Source: Paracoccaceae bacterium (GTDB lineage Bacteria; Pseudomonadota; Alphaproteobacteria; Rhodobacterales; Rhodobacteraceae). From it: DNA of 7,619 nt. Position 1 is the first letter of the stretch; each line of letters begins with the position of its first letter. This document shows, in pieces, positions 1 to 6,460 of this stretch. The notes under the pieces were generated by a model. The model was not told the DNA's origin and made no database searches. It saw nothing but the letters and a program-made list of their open reading frames with translations. The stretch spans positions 1 to 7,619 of the forward strand of contig DAOUQK010000170.1 of assembly GCA_030625695.1 (NCBI GenBank). Direction: 5' to 3'. Position numbers and translations under genes: made by a program.

Positions 1-1
1 A

Positions 2-187
2 GCCTATAAGGACTATCGCCGCTTTTTACTGGAAACCAGTCAGGTTCCGGGCGGGTTCTACTCGACCCGGGCGCGGCGCCAGCTTTTGCGCCATGTGGTC
101 GATATGATGCTGTCCAGCGAAGACCCATACGATGTGCTGAAATCCGGAACAGCGGCACCAAGGCAACAGTTACGCGTCGTGACCTGA
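2..187 (+). CDS. kpsS: Capsule polysaccharide biosynthesis/export protein, KpsS-like (3' end only)
   Basis: This is the last 61 codons of a gene that begins before the window; the open frame ends at TGA 185-187. The visible C-terminus contains the stretch LETSQVPGGFYSTRARRQLL followed by SSEDPYDVL. The 'TSQ(V/I)xGGFY ... DPYD' pattern resembles the C-terminus of KpsS-like capsule proteins as I recall it. KpsS family members are CMP-Kdo-dependent transferases that add the first beta-Kdo of the linker to the phosphatidylglycerol anchor of group 2 capsules, at the cytoplasmic face of the inner membrane. The downstream neighbours, an OPX exporter and KpsC, fit this assignment well. Because the catalytic part is outside the window, the family call rests on a short tail plus context, and another capsule glycosyltransferase is possible. 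Confidence 0.6.
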   Translation, partial: AYKDYRRFLLETSQVPGGFYSTRARRQLLRHVVDMMLSSEDPYDVLKSGTAAPRQQLRVVT

Positions 188-286
188 GCCGAACCGGTCA
201 CAGGACTGGATTTTCTCTTCGGATTCTGCAAGGTTAAGAAAAAAAGACCCTGAGGCAGAACAATCATAGGTCGAGGAGACCGCGCA

Positions 287-1429
287 GTGACATCCGTTTC
301 TTACCGGTGGGCAAGGCCCATCGCTATGCTGGCCGTGGCCGCTATGTTGTCCGGCATTCTGGCCGCCTGCAGCTTGCCGCGCGTCGGCCCCAATAAACGT
401 GAAATTTTTGCAGGCTCGGTGCAAAAAGAGGGCGACGCCTTTGTGGTTACGGTCAATGACCGGGTGACGCGGGCCACCGCCGTTGTCCCGGCTTTGGGTT
501 TTTCCAACACGTTCAAGAACGCAGGCCAGCTGACTTCGGACATCATTCGCCCCGGCGACACCCTGGGCCTGACGATCTGGGAAAACGTTGATGACGGGTT
601 GCTGGCGGGTGCGGCGCAAAACTCGACCATTCTGGAAGAGGTTCAGGTCGATAGTGCCGGTTTCATCTTTGTCCCCTACGCCGGACGCGTGCGCGCCTCG
701 GGTAACACGCCCAACCAGCTGCGCGAGACAATCACCACCAAACTGGAAGACCAGACTCCTGACCCCCAGGTCGAAGTACGCCGTCTGGCCGGTGACGGAT
801 CAACCGTCAGCCTGGTCGGCGCGGTTGGCCTTCAGGGCGTTTACCCGATTGAACGCCCGACCCGGACCTTGGCGACAATGCTGGCCAAAGCCGGCGGCGT
901 GACCATTCAGGGCGAAAACGCGCAAGTGACGGTCATTCGCGGGCAATCCAAAGGGACCATCTGGTTCAAGGACCTGTTTGACCATCCCCAACTGGATATC
1001 GCCTTGCGAGGCGGTGACCGCATACTGGTCGAAGAAGACCGGCGCGCCTTTACCGCCCTTGGCTCGACCAGTCAGCAGGCCCGTGTGCCGTTCGAGACAC
1101 CAGACCTCTCCGCGCTTGAGGCGATTGCCCAGGTTGGCGGGTTGATCTCGGTTGCCTCTGACCCTACGGGTGTTTTTGTGTTCCGCAACGAACCGGCCGA
1201 GATTGCCGGTCAGGTGCTAGGCCGCGACGACCTGCAAGGGGCGCAACGGATGATCTATGTGTTGGACCTGACCCAACCGAACGGTCTGTTTGTTGCCCGC
1301 GACTTTGTGATCCGCGAAGATGACACAATATATGTCACCGAATCGCCGTATGCGCAGTGGACCAAAACCATCTCGCTTATTTCCGGCGGTCTTACTCCGA
1401 TTGCCAACGTAGCCAGCATTAGCGGTTAG
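287..1429 (+). CDS. Outer-membrane polysaccharide export lipoprotein (OPX family, Wza/CtrA/BexD/KpsD type)
   Basis: This 380-residue protein should form the outer-membrane/periplasmic channel that exports the capsule polysaccharide. The GTG start is preceded by GAGGAG at 273-278 with 8 bases spacing. Residues 10-28 are a lipoprotein signal peptide ending in the lipobox L25-A26-A27-C28, so Cys28 should be lipidated. A polysaccharide-export domain (Poly_export type) spans about 83-165, with the signature IRPGDTLGLTIWE and then DSAGFIFVPYAGRVRASG. A first SLBB fold spans about 172-248 (VSLVGAVGLQGVYPI, LAKAGGV, RGGDRILVEE) and a second about 255-350, ending in REDDTIYV. The last 25 residues (YAQWTKTISLISGGLTPIA) suit the amphipathic outer-membrane helix that follows the soluble domains in Wza. 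The length matches Wza, CtrA and BexD (about 380-395) rather than E. coli KpsD (about 560). The gene lies 99 bases after the kpsS-like gene and 4 bases before kpsC. A kpsD label would be by role only, so no symbol is given. Confidence 0.9.
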   Translation: MTSVSYRWARPIAMLAVAAMLSGILAACSLPRVGPNKREIFAGSVQKEGDAFVVTVNDRVTRATAVVPALGFSNTFKNAGQLTSDIIRPGDTLGLTIWENVDDGLLAGAAQNSTILEEVQVDSAGFIFVPYAGRVRASGNTPNQLRETITTKLEDQTPDPQVEVRRLAGDGSTVSLVGAVGLQGVYPIERPTRTLATMLAKAGGVTIQGENAQVTVIRGQSKGTIWFKDLFDHPQLDIALRGGDRILVEEDRRAFTALGSTSQQARVPFETPDLSALEAIAQVGGLISVASDPTGVFVFRNEPAEIAGQVLGRDDLQGAQRMIYVLDLTQPNGLFVARDFVIREDDTIYVTESPYAQWTKTISLISGGLTPIANVASISG

Positions 1430-1433
1430 AGAA

Positions 1434-3431
1434 ATGCCGGATATCTTGCAGGCAACCGGGCGTGAAAACGCCCGGTTGTTTGTTTATGATAGTAAGTTTC
1501 TGACCCAACCTAAGCTGCGTCGCATCCTGTCCCTTGCCGGGTACAAAATCCGCCTCGGCCTGCCGGGGTCACATGATTTGGTCGCTTTCCTGGGCAACAG
1601 TCCGACCGCCCACCGGGGCCAGAGTATTGCCGCCAAACGGAATGTTGGTGCCTTGCGGATCGAAGACGCGTTCCTGGGCGCGTTGCATCCTTTGCACGCA
1701 GGTGAGCCGCCGATGGGATTGCTATTGGACCGTAAGGCCGCGCATTTCGATACCGCCACCCCAAGCGAGCTGGAAACCCTGTTGGCTACCGCCCCGCTGG
1801 ACGACACCGCTCTGCTGAACCGCGCGCGTGATGCCATGGCCCGGATGCGCGCGCATCATTTGAGTCAGCATTCCGGCTTTGATCCAACCCTGCCCGCCCC
1901 CGCCCCCGGATATGTGCTGGTTGTTGATCAACCCTTGGGCGACCCATCGGTCACGGCCTCAGGCGGCAACCGGGCGGCATTTCTGGAAATGCTGGTGTTC
2001 GCGCAAGAAGAACATCCCGGTGCGCGGGTGATTATCATATCCCACCCTGAATCCGGGACCGGCCATTACACCGCCAGCGACGCCACCGGACACGTTAGCC
2101 TGCTAAGTGATCCGGTCAGCCCCTGGATACTGCTGGAGGGGGCGATTGCGGTCTATACCTTTTCGGCGCACCTGGGGTTCGAGGCAATAATAGCCGGGCA
2201 CAAGCCGCGCGTATTTGGCCAGCCGTTTTATGCCGGCTGGGGTCTGACACAGGACGAAAATCCGGTGCCACGGCGCGAACGTCGCCTGACCAAGGCGCAG
2301 TTGTTTGGTGCGGCAATGATCGAATATCCAACCTGGTACGACCCGTTTCAGGATCGTTTGTGCCCGTTGGAAACCGTGCTGGACAATCTTGAGGCACGCA
2401 CGCGGGCCTGGCGCGAAGACCACTTGGGTTGGCTGGCCAGCGGCATGAAGCGTTGGAAACACAAACCTTTGAACCGCTTTTTTGGCCGTGAACAGCGGAT
2501 GGTTTTTGGCGATGATCTGACCGATACGACACACACGGGACGCCGCCACATGGTCTGGGCCGGACAGGCCGGGGCAGACCATAAACAGGCCGTGCGGGTC
2601 GAAGACGGATTTATCCGCTCACGCGGGCTTGGCGCCGAACTGGTGCCACCGCTGTCACTGGTTTGCGACGATCTGGGTATCTATTATGACCCGCACCAGC
2701 CCAGCCGCCTTGAGAGGATCATTGACGAGCGGGCGGTGTTAACAGACGCACAACGCCTGCGCGCCGAGCGATTGCTGGCCAAGCTGATCACAGCGCGGAT
2801 CAGCAAATATAATATTGGCGGGGCCCAGTTAGATTTACCGCAAGGTCATCGCATTCTGGTGCCCGGCCAAGTCGAAGACGATGCGTCAATCCGCACTGGA
2901 ACCACCACTGTCAACACCAATCTGGGCCTGCTGCGCGCCGCCAGAACCGCCCACCCAGAGGCAGTGATCATCTATAAACCGCACCCGGACGTCGAGGCTG
3001 GATTGCGCGACGGCAAGGTCGAAGACGCGGGCAATCTGGCTGATTTTGTCGCCAATCATGCCGACCCGGTAAGTTTGCTGAGCGAGGTTGACGAGGTTTG
3101 GACCATGACCTCATTACTAGGGTTCGAGGCGCTGATACGGGGCGTGAATGTCACCACATTGGGGGCGCCGTTCTATGCCGGTTGGGGGCTGACGAATGAT
3201 CGCGGCGAAGTACCGGCGCGACGCCGTGCCCGGCCCGACCTGATGGGGTTGGTGTTTGCGACACTAATTGACTATCCGCGATATTTCGACCCGGTCACAG
3301 GCCTGCCCTGCCCGGTCGAAGTGGTGGTTGAACGGCTGGCCACGGGGCGGGTTGGTCATCCGGGCCTGGCCAATCGAAGCCTGTCAAAACTGCAAGGGCT
3401 GCTGTCAGGCTATGCGCATTTGTGGCGTTGA
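1434..3431 (+). CDS. kpsC: Capsule beta-Kdo linker transferase KpsC, two tandem GT domains
   Basis: KpsC extends the short poly-beta-Kdo linker on the lipid anchor of ABC-transporter-dependent capsules, using CMP-Kdo in the cytoplasm. At 665 residues it is full length (E. coli KpsC is about 675). Two homologous halves are visible. The N-terminal half (about 15-320) has RIEDAFLG (76-83), the HP dipeptide in IISHPES (201-207) and GFEAIIAG...QPFYAGWGL (248-271). The C-terminal half (about 345-635) has RVEDGFIRSRGLG (388-400), PPLSLVCDDLGIYYDP (405-420), YKPHPDVE (514-521) and GFEALIRG...APFYAGWGL (563-586). Each half ends with a (I/L)(E/D)YPxxxDP...CPxE(T/V) block. This matches the known layout of two Kdo transferase modules, one making 2,4 and one 2,7 linkages; that chemistry is family knowledge. 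The ATG is 4 bases after the OPX stop and the only Shine-Dalgarno candidate is a weak GAGA overlapping that stop, which suggests translational coupling. A strong hairpin lies within codons 7-15. Confidence 0.93.
   Translation: MPDILQATGRENARLFVYDSKFLTQPKLRRILSLAGYKIRLGLPGSHDLVAFLGNSPTAHRGQSIAAKRNVGALRIEDAFLGALHPLHAGEPPMGLLLDRKAAHFDTATPSELETLLATAPLDDTALLNRARDAMARMRAHHLSQHSGFDPTLPAPAPGYVLVVDQPLGDPSVTASGGNRAAFLEMLVFAQEEHPGARVIIISHPESGTGHYTASDATGHVSLLSDPVSPWILLEGAIAVYTFSAHLGFEAIIAGHKPRVFGQPFYAGWGLTQDENPVPRRERRLTKAQLFGAAMIEYPTWYDPFQDRLCPLETVLDNLEARTRAWREDHLGWLASGMKRWKHKPLNRFFGREQRMVFGDDLTDTTHTGRRHMVWAGQAGADHKQAVRVEDGFIRSRGLGAELVPPLSLVCDDLGIYYDPHQPSRLERIIDERAVLTDAQRLRAERLLAKLITARISKYNIGGAQLDLPQGHRILVPGQVEDDASIRTGTTTVNTNLGLLRAARTAHPEAVIIYKPHPDVEAGLRDGKVEDAGNLADFVANHADPVSLLSEVDEVWTMTSLLGFEALIRGVNVTTLGAPFYAGWGLTNDRGEVPARRRARPDLMGLVFATLIDYPRYFDPVTGLPCPVEVVVERLATGRVGHPGLANRSLSKLQGLLSGYAHLWR
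1453..1485 (+). terminator. Terminator-like hairpin inside the 5' end of kpsC
   Basis: A perfect 10-bp inverted repeat, CAACCGGGCG (1453-1462) and CGCCCGGTTG (1469-1478), encloses a six-base loop TGAAAA and can be extended by one G-T pair. It is followed directly by a T-rich run, TTTGTTT (1479-1485). The geometry is that of a Rho-independent terminator on the + strand. It lies 19 bases after the kpsC start codon, so if active it would reduce kpsC transcription relative to the OPX gene. Activity is inferred from sequence only; the arms are also constrained by coding. Confidence 0.5.
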
Positions 3432-3469
3432 ATTGGTTTCTTGAAACGCTTTGTGCCGTCGAGGCAAGC

Positions 3470-4570
3470 TTATTTCAGCTGTCGCACCCACCGGTGCATC
3501 ACATCCGCGCCGATAGCGCGTGTATCAACCAACCGGAACCACAGGGCGGCCTCTAGCCGCTCTAACCCCAGCGCCCCGATCGACGGCAAGCCCTCGGCAC
3601 CAATCGCCAGCCCGGCGGTGAACCCTATCAGTTCGTCCACCAGATCGCTGGCCAGCAAAGATGCCGCCAACGCCCCGCCGCCTTCGCAAAATACCCGCGT
3701 CAATCCGGCAGCGCCCAACTGGCGCAACACATCGCCCGGATCAAGCTGCACGCCTTTCACCGCGCATGGCAATAACGTGGCACCCAAACCTTGCCACACC
3801 TCAACTCTTTCAGGTCCGGCCCCTGCCCCGTGGCACAGCCATAGCGGCACGTCGCCAGCGGTACGCGCCAATTGCCCCATTAACGGCAGGTCCAGATGGC
3901 GGGAAACCACAACTCGCACGGGTTGATGATCTATCCCCAGATCGCGCACTGTCAGTGACGGGTCATCCGCCCGTGCCGTGCCGGCACCAATCATCACAGC
4001 ATCGTGGCGCGCCCGTTCGCCGTGCACCAAACGGCGTGCATGCGCGCCGGTAATCCATTTACTTTGACCTGTCGCCGTGGCAATCCGCCCGTCAAAACTG
4101 CTGGCCAGTTTCAAAGTCACCAAAGGGCGACTAACTTCGGTCCGCAGCAAAAATCCAGCGTGATCGCGGGCTGCCTGATCGGCCATCACACCCAACGTGA
4201 CCGCAACCCCGCCCGCACGCAAACAGGCAAACCCCTGTCCCGCCACCCGTGCATCACTGTCTTGCAAAGCCCCCACCACCCGGGCAATTCCGGCCGCCAC
4301 CAGCGCCTCGGCGCAAGGTGGTGTTTCGCCGTGGTGCGCGCAGGGTTCTAACGAGACATACGCCGTGGCCCCGCGCGCCAAACCGCCGGCCTGCGCCAGT
4401 GCCACGGTTTCGGCATGAGGCCGACCGCCCGATGCCGTCTGGCCGCGCCCGACAATGCGGCCATCCCGTACAATCACACAGCCGACCGACGGGTTCGGCC
4501 AACATGTTCCAAGTCCGCGCCGCCCCAATGACAGGGCCAGCGCCATAAAGCGATGATCGCTGTCGCTCAC
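3470..4570 (-). CDS. ribD: Bifunctional riboflavin deaminase/reductase RibD
   Basis: RibD deaminates 2,5-diamino-6-ribosylamino-4(3H)-pyrimidinone 5'-phosphate and then reduces the ribosyl side chain with NADPH, the second and third steps of riboflavin synthesis, in the cytosol. The 366 residues match the usual length of about 367. The N-terminal cytidine-deaminase-like domain (about 5-145) has PNPSVG (25-30), the zinc/catalytic H52-A-E54, and EPCAHHGETPPC, supplying Cys77 and Cys86. The C-terminal reductase domain (about 148-366) has LKLASSFDGRIA (153-164), SKWITG (170-175), RADDPSLTVR (200-209) and FCEGGGALAASL (294-305), all typical. The GTG start overlaps the nrdR stop in GTGA, so translation is probably coupled. 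No other riboflavin gene follows; the gene runs into the convergent kpsC with 38 bases between the stops. Confidence 0.96.
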   Translation of the reverse strand: MSDSDHRFMALALSLGRRGLGTCWPNPSVGCVIVRDGRIVGRGQTASGGRPHAETVALAQAGGLARGATAYVSLEPCAHHGETPPCAEALVAAGIARVVGALQDSDARVAGQGFACLRAGGVAVTLGVMADQAARDHAGFLLRTEVSRPLVTLKLASSFDGRIATATGQSKWITGAHARRLVHGERARHDAVMIGAGTARADDPSLTVRDLGIDHQPVRVVVSRHLDLPLMGQLARTAGDVPLWLCHGAGAGPERVEVWQGLGATLLPCAVKGVQLDPGDVLRQLGAAGLTRVFCEGGGALAASLLASDLVDELIGFTAGLAIGAEGLPSIGALGLERLEAALWFRLVDTRAIGADVMHRWVRQLK

Positions 4571-5034
4571 TCGCCTTCGGGCACGCTGGGTCGCAGTTCG
4601 GCCACAAACGTCTCAAAGTCATCCGCTTCCTGGAAGTTCTTGTAGACGCTGGCAAACCGCACGTACGCCACGGTATCAATCCGGTGCAGCGCCTCCATCA
4701 CGATCTCGCCGATCATTTTCGACTGAATGTCGGTCTCGCCCATACTTTCCAGTCGGCGCACGATGCCTGAAATCATCTGATCAATCCGTTCCGGATCAAT
4801 CGGGCGCTTCTGCATCGAAATCCGGATCGAGCGTTCCAGTTTATCGCGATCAAATTCTTCGCGTTTACCGGTGGATTTTATCACCACAAGGTCGCGCAAT
4901 TGCACCCGTTCATAGGTGGTAAAGCGACCGCCACAGGCCGGACAAAACCGCCGCCGCCGGATCGCTACATGATCCTCGGCGGGCCGGGAATCCTTGACTT
5001 GTGTATCTACATTTCCGCAAAACGGGCAGCGCAT
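4567..5034 (-). CDS. nrdR: Transcriptional repressor NrdR (zinc ribbon plus ATP-cone)
   Basis: NrdR represses ribonucleotide reductase genes by binding NrdR boxes, its oligomeric state being set by ATP or dATP bound in the ATP-cone. The 155-residue product begins MRCPFCGN, the standard family start. The zinc ribbon uses Cys3, Cys6, Cys31 and Cys34, with the basic stretch RRRR (26-29) and FTTYERV (38-44) after the ribbon. The ATP-cone runs from about 49 to 139 (VIKSTGKREEFDRDKL ... VRFASVYKNF). An in-frame ATG at 5058 would add eight residues (MNEHGGWP). I prefer 5034 because the family normally starts at MRCPFC and because GGGGG at 5042-5046 is well placed (7-8 bases) before it, whereas the GAGG before 5058 is only one base away. 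The stop overlaps the ribD start by four bases, a common nrdR-ribD pairing in proteobacteria. Confidence 0.95.
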   Translation of the reverse strand: MRCPFCGNVDTQVKDSRPAEDHVAIRRRRFCPACGGRFTTYERVQLRDLVVIKSTGKREEFDRDKLERSIRISMQKRPIDPERIDQMISGIVRRLESMGETDIQSKMIGEIVMEALHRIDTVAYVRFASVYKNFQEADDFETFVAELRPSVPEGE

Positions 5035-5087
5035 TGGCCATCCCCCATGTTCATTCATGCCTCAGACTTGTGCGCGCTTTGGCACAC

Positions 5088-5096
5088 TTATCCACA
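5088..5096 (+). promoter_or_regulatory. Perfect DnaA-box 9-mer upstream of nrdR
   Basis: TTATCCACA at this position equals the consensus high-affinity DnaA box. It lies about 54-62 bases upstream of the preferred nrdR start, in the yjbQ-nrdR spacer, where it could influence nrdR-ribD transcription. One exact 9-mer is expected by chance on either strand roughly once per 130 kb of random sequence, so its place in a promoter region is suggestive, but a single box is not proof of DnaA binding. Confidence 0.35.
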
Positions 5097-5139
5097 TGTA
5101 TAGGGGTAACTCCAGTATTTGGGTAGAGGGGAATTTGAA

Positions 5140-5152
5140 CCGCTATATGCGG
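5140..5152. repeat. Short inverted repeat CCGC-TATAT-GCGG between yjbQ and nrdR
   Basis: Two 4-bp GC arms, CCGC and GCGG, flank a five-base AT centre, starting seven bases past the yjbQ stop codon. On the - strand it could form a small stem after yjbQ, but the stem is short and no T-run follows, so a terminator is doubtful. It could equally be a protein-binding dyad in the nrdR upstream region. Confidence 0.25.
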
Positions 5153-5158
5153 AAGGTC

Positions 5159-5584
5159 CTAGCTGTTGCTCAGATGTGCCGCCACGTGTCGTTGGTGCGG
5201 TGCCGAACGGTGTTCAAACAGGTAAATCCCCTGCCATGTGCCCAACATCATCCGCCCACCAACCACCGGAATTGACAGGTTGACTGGCAACAAAGCGGCC
5301 TTGATATGGGCGGGCATATCGTCGGGGCCTTCCTGAGTATGGCGCAGATAAGCCATTGTTGGATCATCACTGGGCGGCACAAGGCGATAAAAAAACGCTT
5401 TGAGGTCGTCCTGCACGGACGGGTCGGCGTTTTCCTGGATCAACAACGAACAAGAGGTATGGCGAACGAACAATGTCAAAAGCCCCTCGCCCGCCCCTTC
5501 TTTGCCTGTGACCCAACCGGCCACATCGCGGGTAAATTCATACAGGCCCGGACCCCGCGTTGAGACGGTAAATTCTGCCGACAC
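5159..5584 (-). CDS. yjbQ: YjbQ/UPF0047 family protein
   Basis: This is a small cytosolic protein of the widespread YjbQ (UPF0047) family. E. coli YjbQ has been reported to have weak thiamin-phosphate synthase activity, but the physiological role is not settled. The 141 residues (138 in E. coli) carry the family motifs in order: VRHTSCSLLIQENADPSVQ (40-58), the aspartate-rich GPDDMPAHIKAALL (86-99) and LGTWQGIYLFEHR (114-126). The conserved histidines at 42, 93 and 125 cluster in the family as a metal or substrate site. The start is uncertain. GTG 5584 follows a GGGG-containing SD-like stretch and sits 4 bases after the hxlR stop; an in-frame GTG at 5611 would add nine residues (MHRRRWGKP) and overlap hxlR by 23 bases. 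I prefer 5584 because the extension has no counterpart in the E. coli protein. Transcription with the upstream hxlR is likely. Confidence 0.9.
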   Translation of the reverse strand: MSAEFTVSTRGPGLYEFTRDVAGWVTGKEGAGEGLLTLFVRHTSCSLLIQENADPSVQDDLKAFFYRLVPPSDDPTMAYLRHTQEGPDDMPAHIKAALLPVNLSIPVVGGRMMLGTWQGIYLFEHRSAPHQRHVAAHLSNS

Positions 5585-5588
5585 AGGC

Positions 5589-5945
5589 TTACCCCACCTT
5601 CTTCGATGCACGATCCGGCCGGATCAGGTTTTCCATCCCCCAATCATGCAAACCAGTCAGCAGCCCCGACAAGGATCGCCCCTTTTCGGTCAAACTATAT
5701 TCAACCTTGGGCGGCACCACGGCATAGACTTTGCGGTTGATCAGCCCGTCGGCCTCAAGCTGGCGCAGCTGGTTGGTCAGGGTGCGCTGGGTGATCTTGC
5801 ACATCAACCGCTGCAATTCGCCAAACCGTTTGGTGCCTTCAGTCAGACGAAACAGAATAACGCCTTTCCACTTGCCGCCCATGATATCCAACGTCGCCTC
5901 GACCGGGCATTCGATTGGATCGACGTGTTTCTGCTTACGGGTCAC
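5589..5945 (-). CDS. HxlR-family winged-helix transcriptional regulator
   Basis: This is a 118-residue MarR-like winged-helix regulator of the HxlR/YodB family, whose members bind palindromic operators as dimers and often sense electrophiles or oxidants through a conserved N-terminal Cys. The signature CPVEATLDIMGGKWKGVIL begins at Cys13, which is that conserved position. A second Cys is at 49. The recognition helix region is KITQRTLTNQLRQLEADGLI (50-69), followed by the wing VYAVVPPKVEYSLTEKG (73-89) and the C-terminal dimer helix (90-107). The GTG start is supported by AGGA seven bases upstream. The gene is divergent from the MAPEG gene, with 107 bases between them, and yjbQ follows on the same strand. 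Autoregulation and control of the MAPEG gene are inferred from this arrangement and from the dyad at 5963-5984. Confidence 0.93.
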   Translation of the reverse strand: MTRKQKHVDPIECPVEATLDIMGGKWKGVILFRLTEGTKRFGELQRLMCKITQRTLTNQLRQLEADGLINRKVYAVVPPKVEYSLTEKGRSLSGLLTGLHDWGMENLIRPDRASKKVG

Positions 5946-5962
5946 TTTGGTATCCTAACGGA

Positions 5963-5984
5963 AATATTTATACGTATATGCATT
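5963..5984. promoter_or_regulatory. Candidate HxlR operator in the divergent spacer
   Basis: The perfect 10-bp palindrome TATACGTATA (5969-5978) is flanked three bases out on each side by AAT (5963-5965) and its complement ATT (5982-5984), giving a 22-bp dyad with 8 of 11 pairs matching. It lies in the most AT-rich patch of the hxlR-MAPEG spacer, 17 bases upstream of the hxlR start. TATAAA on the - strand (5967-5972), a possible -10 element for hxlR, overlaps it. Binding by the neighbouring HxlR protein is inferred from position and symmetry. Confidence 0.45.
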
Positions 5985-6052
5985 ATTACTGCCTACTTTA
6001 CCTATCGCAGGCTTCATGCACATTGCAACCCAGGCAATCATAGGAGCCCTTT

Positions 6053-6460
6053 ATGACCCCTCTTTCATCCGAAATTTACATGCTGGTTCTTACCACGGTT
6101 TTCACCTCACTGTTGTGGGTCCCGCATATCCTGCAACGCATCATTGAAATGAAACCTTATGCGGCCTTTCGTGACCCGGGCCACGATGTCCCAACCCAGG
6201 CCGGCTGGGCACGCCGCAACATTCGTGCCCATACCAATGCAGTTGAAAATCTGGTGATCTTTGCCACGCTGGTGATTGTTCTGGAAATAACGGGTGCCAA
6301 TACCGCCCTGACAGCCACCGCCGCGACACTCTATTTCGCCTCACGCGTGGCGCATGTGATTGTCTATACGCTGGCGTTTCCTTGGCTGCGCACGCCGATT
6401 TATCTGCTTGGGTTCGGGTGTCAGATGATTATTGCCACGGCAATTCTGATCAAAACCTGA
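6053..6460 (+). CDS. MAPEG-family integral membrane protein
   Basis: This 135-residue protein belongs to the MAPEG superfamily (membrane-associated proteins in eicosanoid and glutathione metabolism). Four hydrophobic segments are visible at about 8-28, 64-82, 84-108 and 113-133. Between the first and second lies the conserved block RRNIRAHTNAVENLVIFA (54-71), which contains the family's R-A-x-x-N-x-x-E pattern, associated in the family with glutathione binding. The length suits bacterial MAPEG proteins. Bacterial members are mostly uncharacterised, so a glutathione-transferase or detoxification activity is possible but not shown. The ATG is preceded by AGGAG (6042-6046) at six bases spacing. 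The gene is divergent from an HxlR regulator, a plausible stress-response arrangement. Its 3' end overlaps the convergent secreted-protein gene by 11 bases. Confidence 0.9.
   Translation: MTPLSSEIYMLVLTTVFTSLLWVPHILQRIIEMKPYAAFRDPGHDVPTQAGWARRNIRAHTNAVENLVIFATLVIVLEITGANTALTATAATLYFASRVAHVIVYTLAFPWLRTPIYLLGFGCQMIIATAILIKT

Noticed and set aside
188..286. Promoter for the OPX gene in the 99-base spacer
   Set aside because: Several weak inverted repeats and an A-run are present, but no convincing -35/-10 pair was found; the gene may simply be read through from the kpsS-like gene.
3436..3447. Possible terminator GTTTC-TT-GAAAC between kpsC and ribD
   Set aside because: A 5-bp AT-rich stem with a two-base loop is sterically poor and lacks a T-run.
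3441..3926. + strand open frame of 161 codons after kpsC
   Set aside because: Antisense to the C-terminal reductase domain of ribD; composition rich in Pro, Ser, Ala and Arg, as expected for a shadow frame.
4254..4679. - strand open frame of 141 codons across the nrdR-ribD junction
   Set aside because: Same strand but a different frame from two well-supported genes, with no motifs; not a fusion or frameshift product, since both real genes are intact.
5118..5158. tRNA-like T-arm (GGTTCAAATTCC on the - strand) between yjbQ and nrdR
   Set aside because: The stem around the TTCAAAT loop has mismatches (A-C and C-C), and no D-arm, anticodon arm or acceptor pairing could be found upstream. Not a tRNA, and no duplicate that would suggest an attachment site was noticed.
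5400..6056. Long + strand open frame of 218 codons
   Set aside because: It lies antisense to yjbQ and hxlR, both of which carry clear family motifs; its translation is low-complexity and shows no recognisable domain. It is a shadow of GC-rich coding on the other strand.
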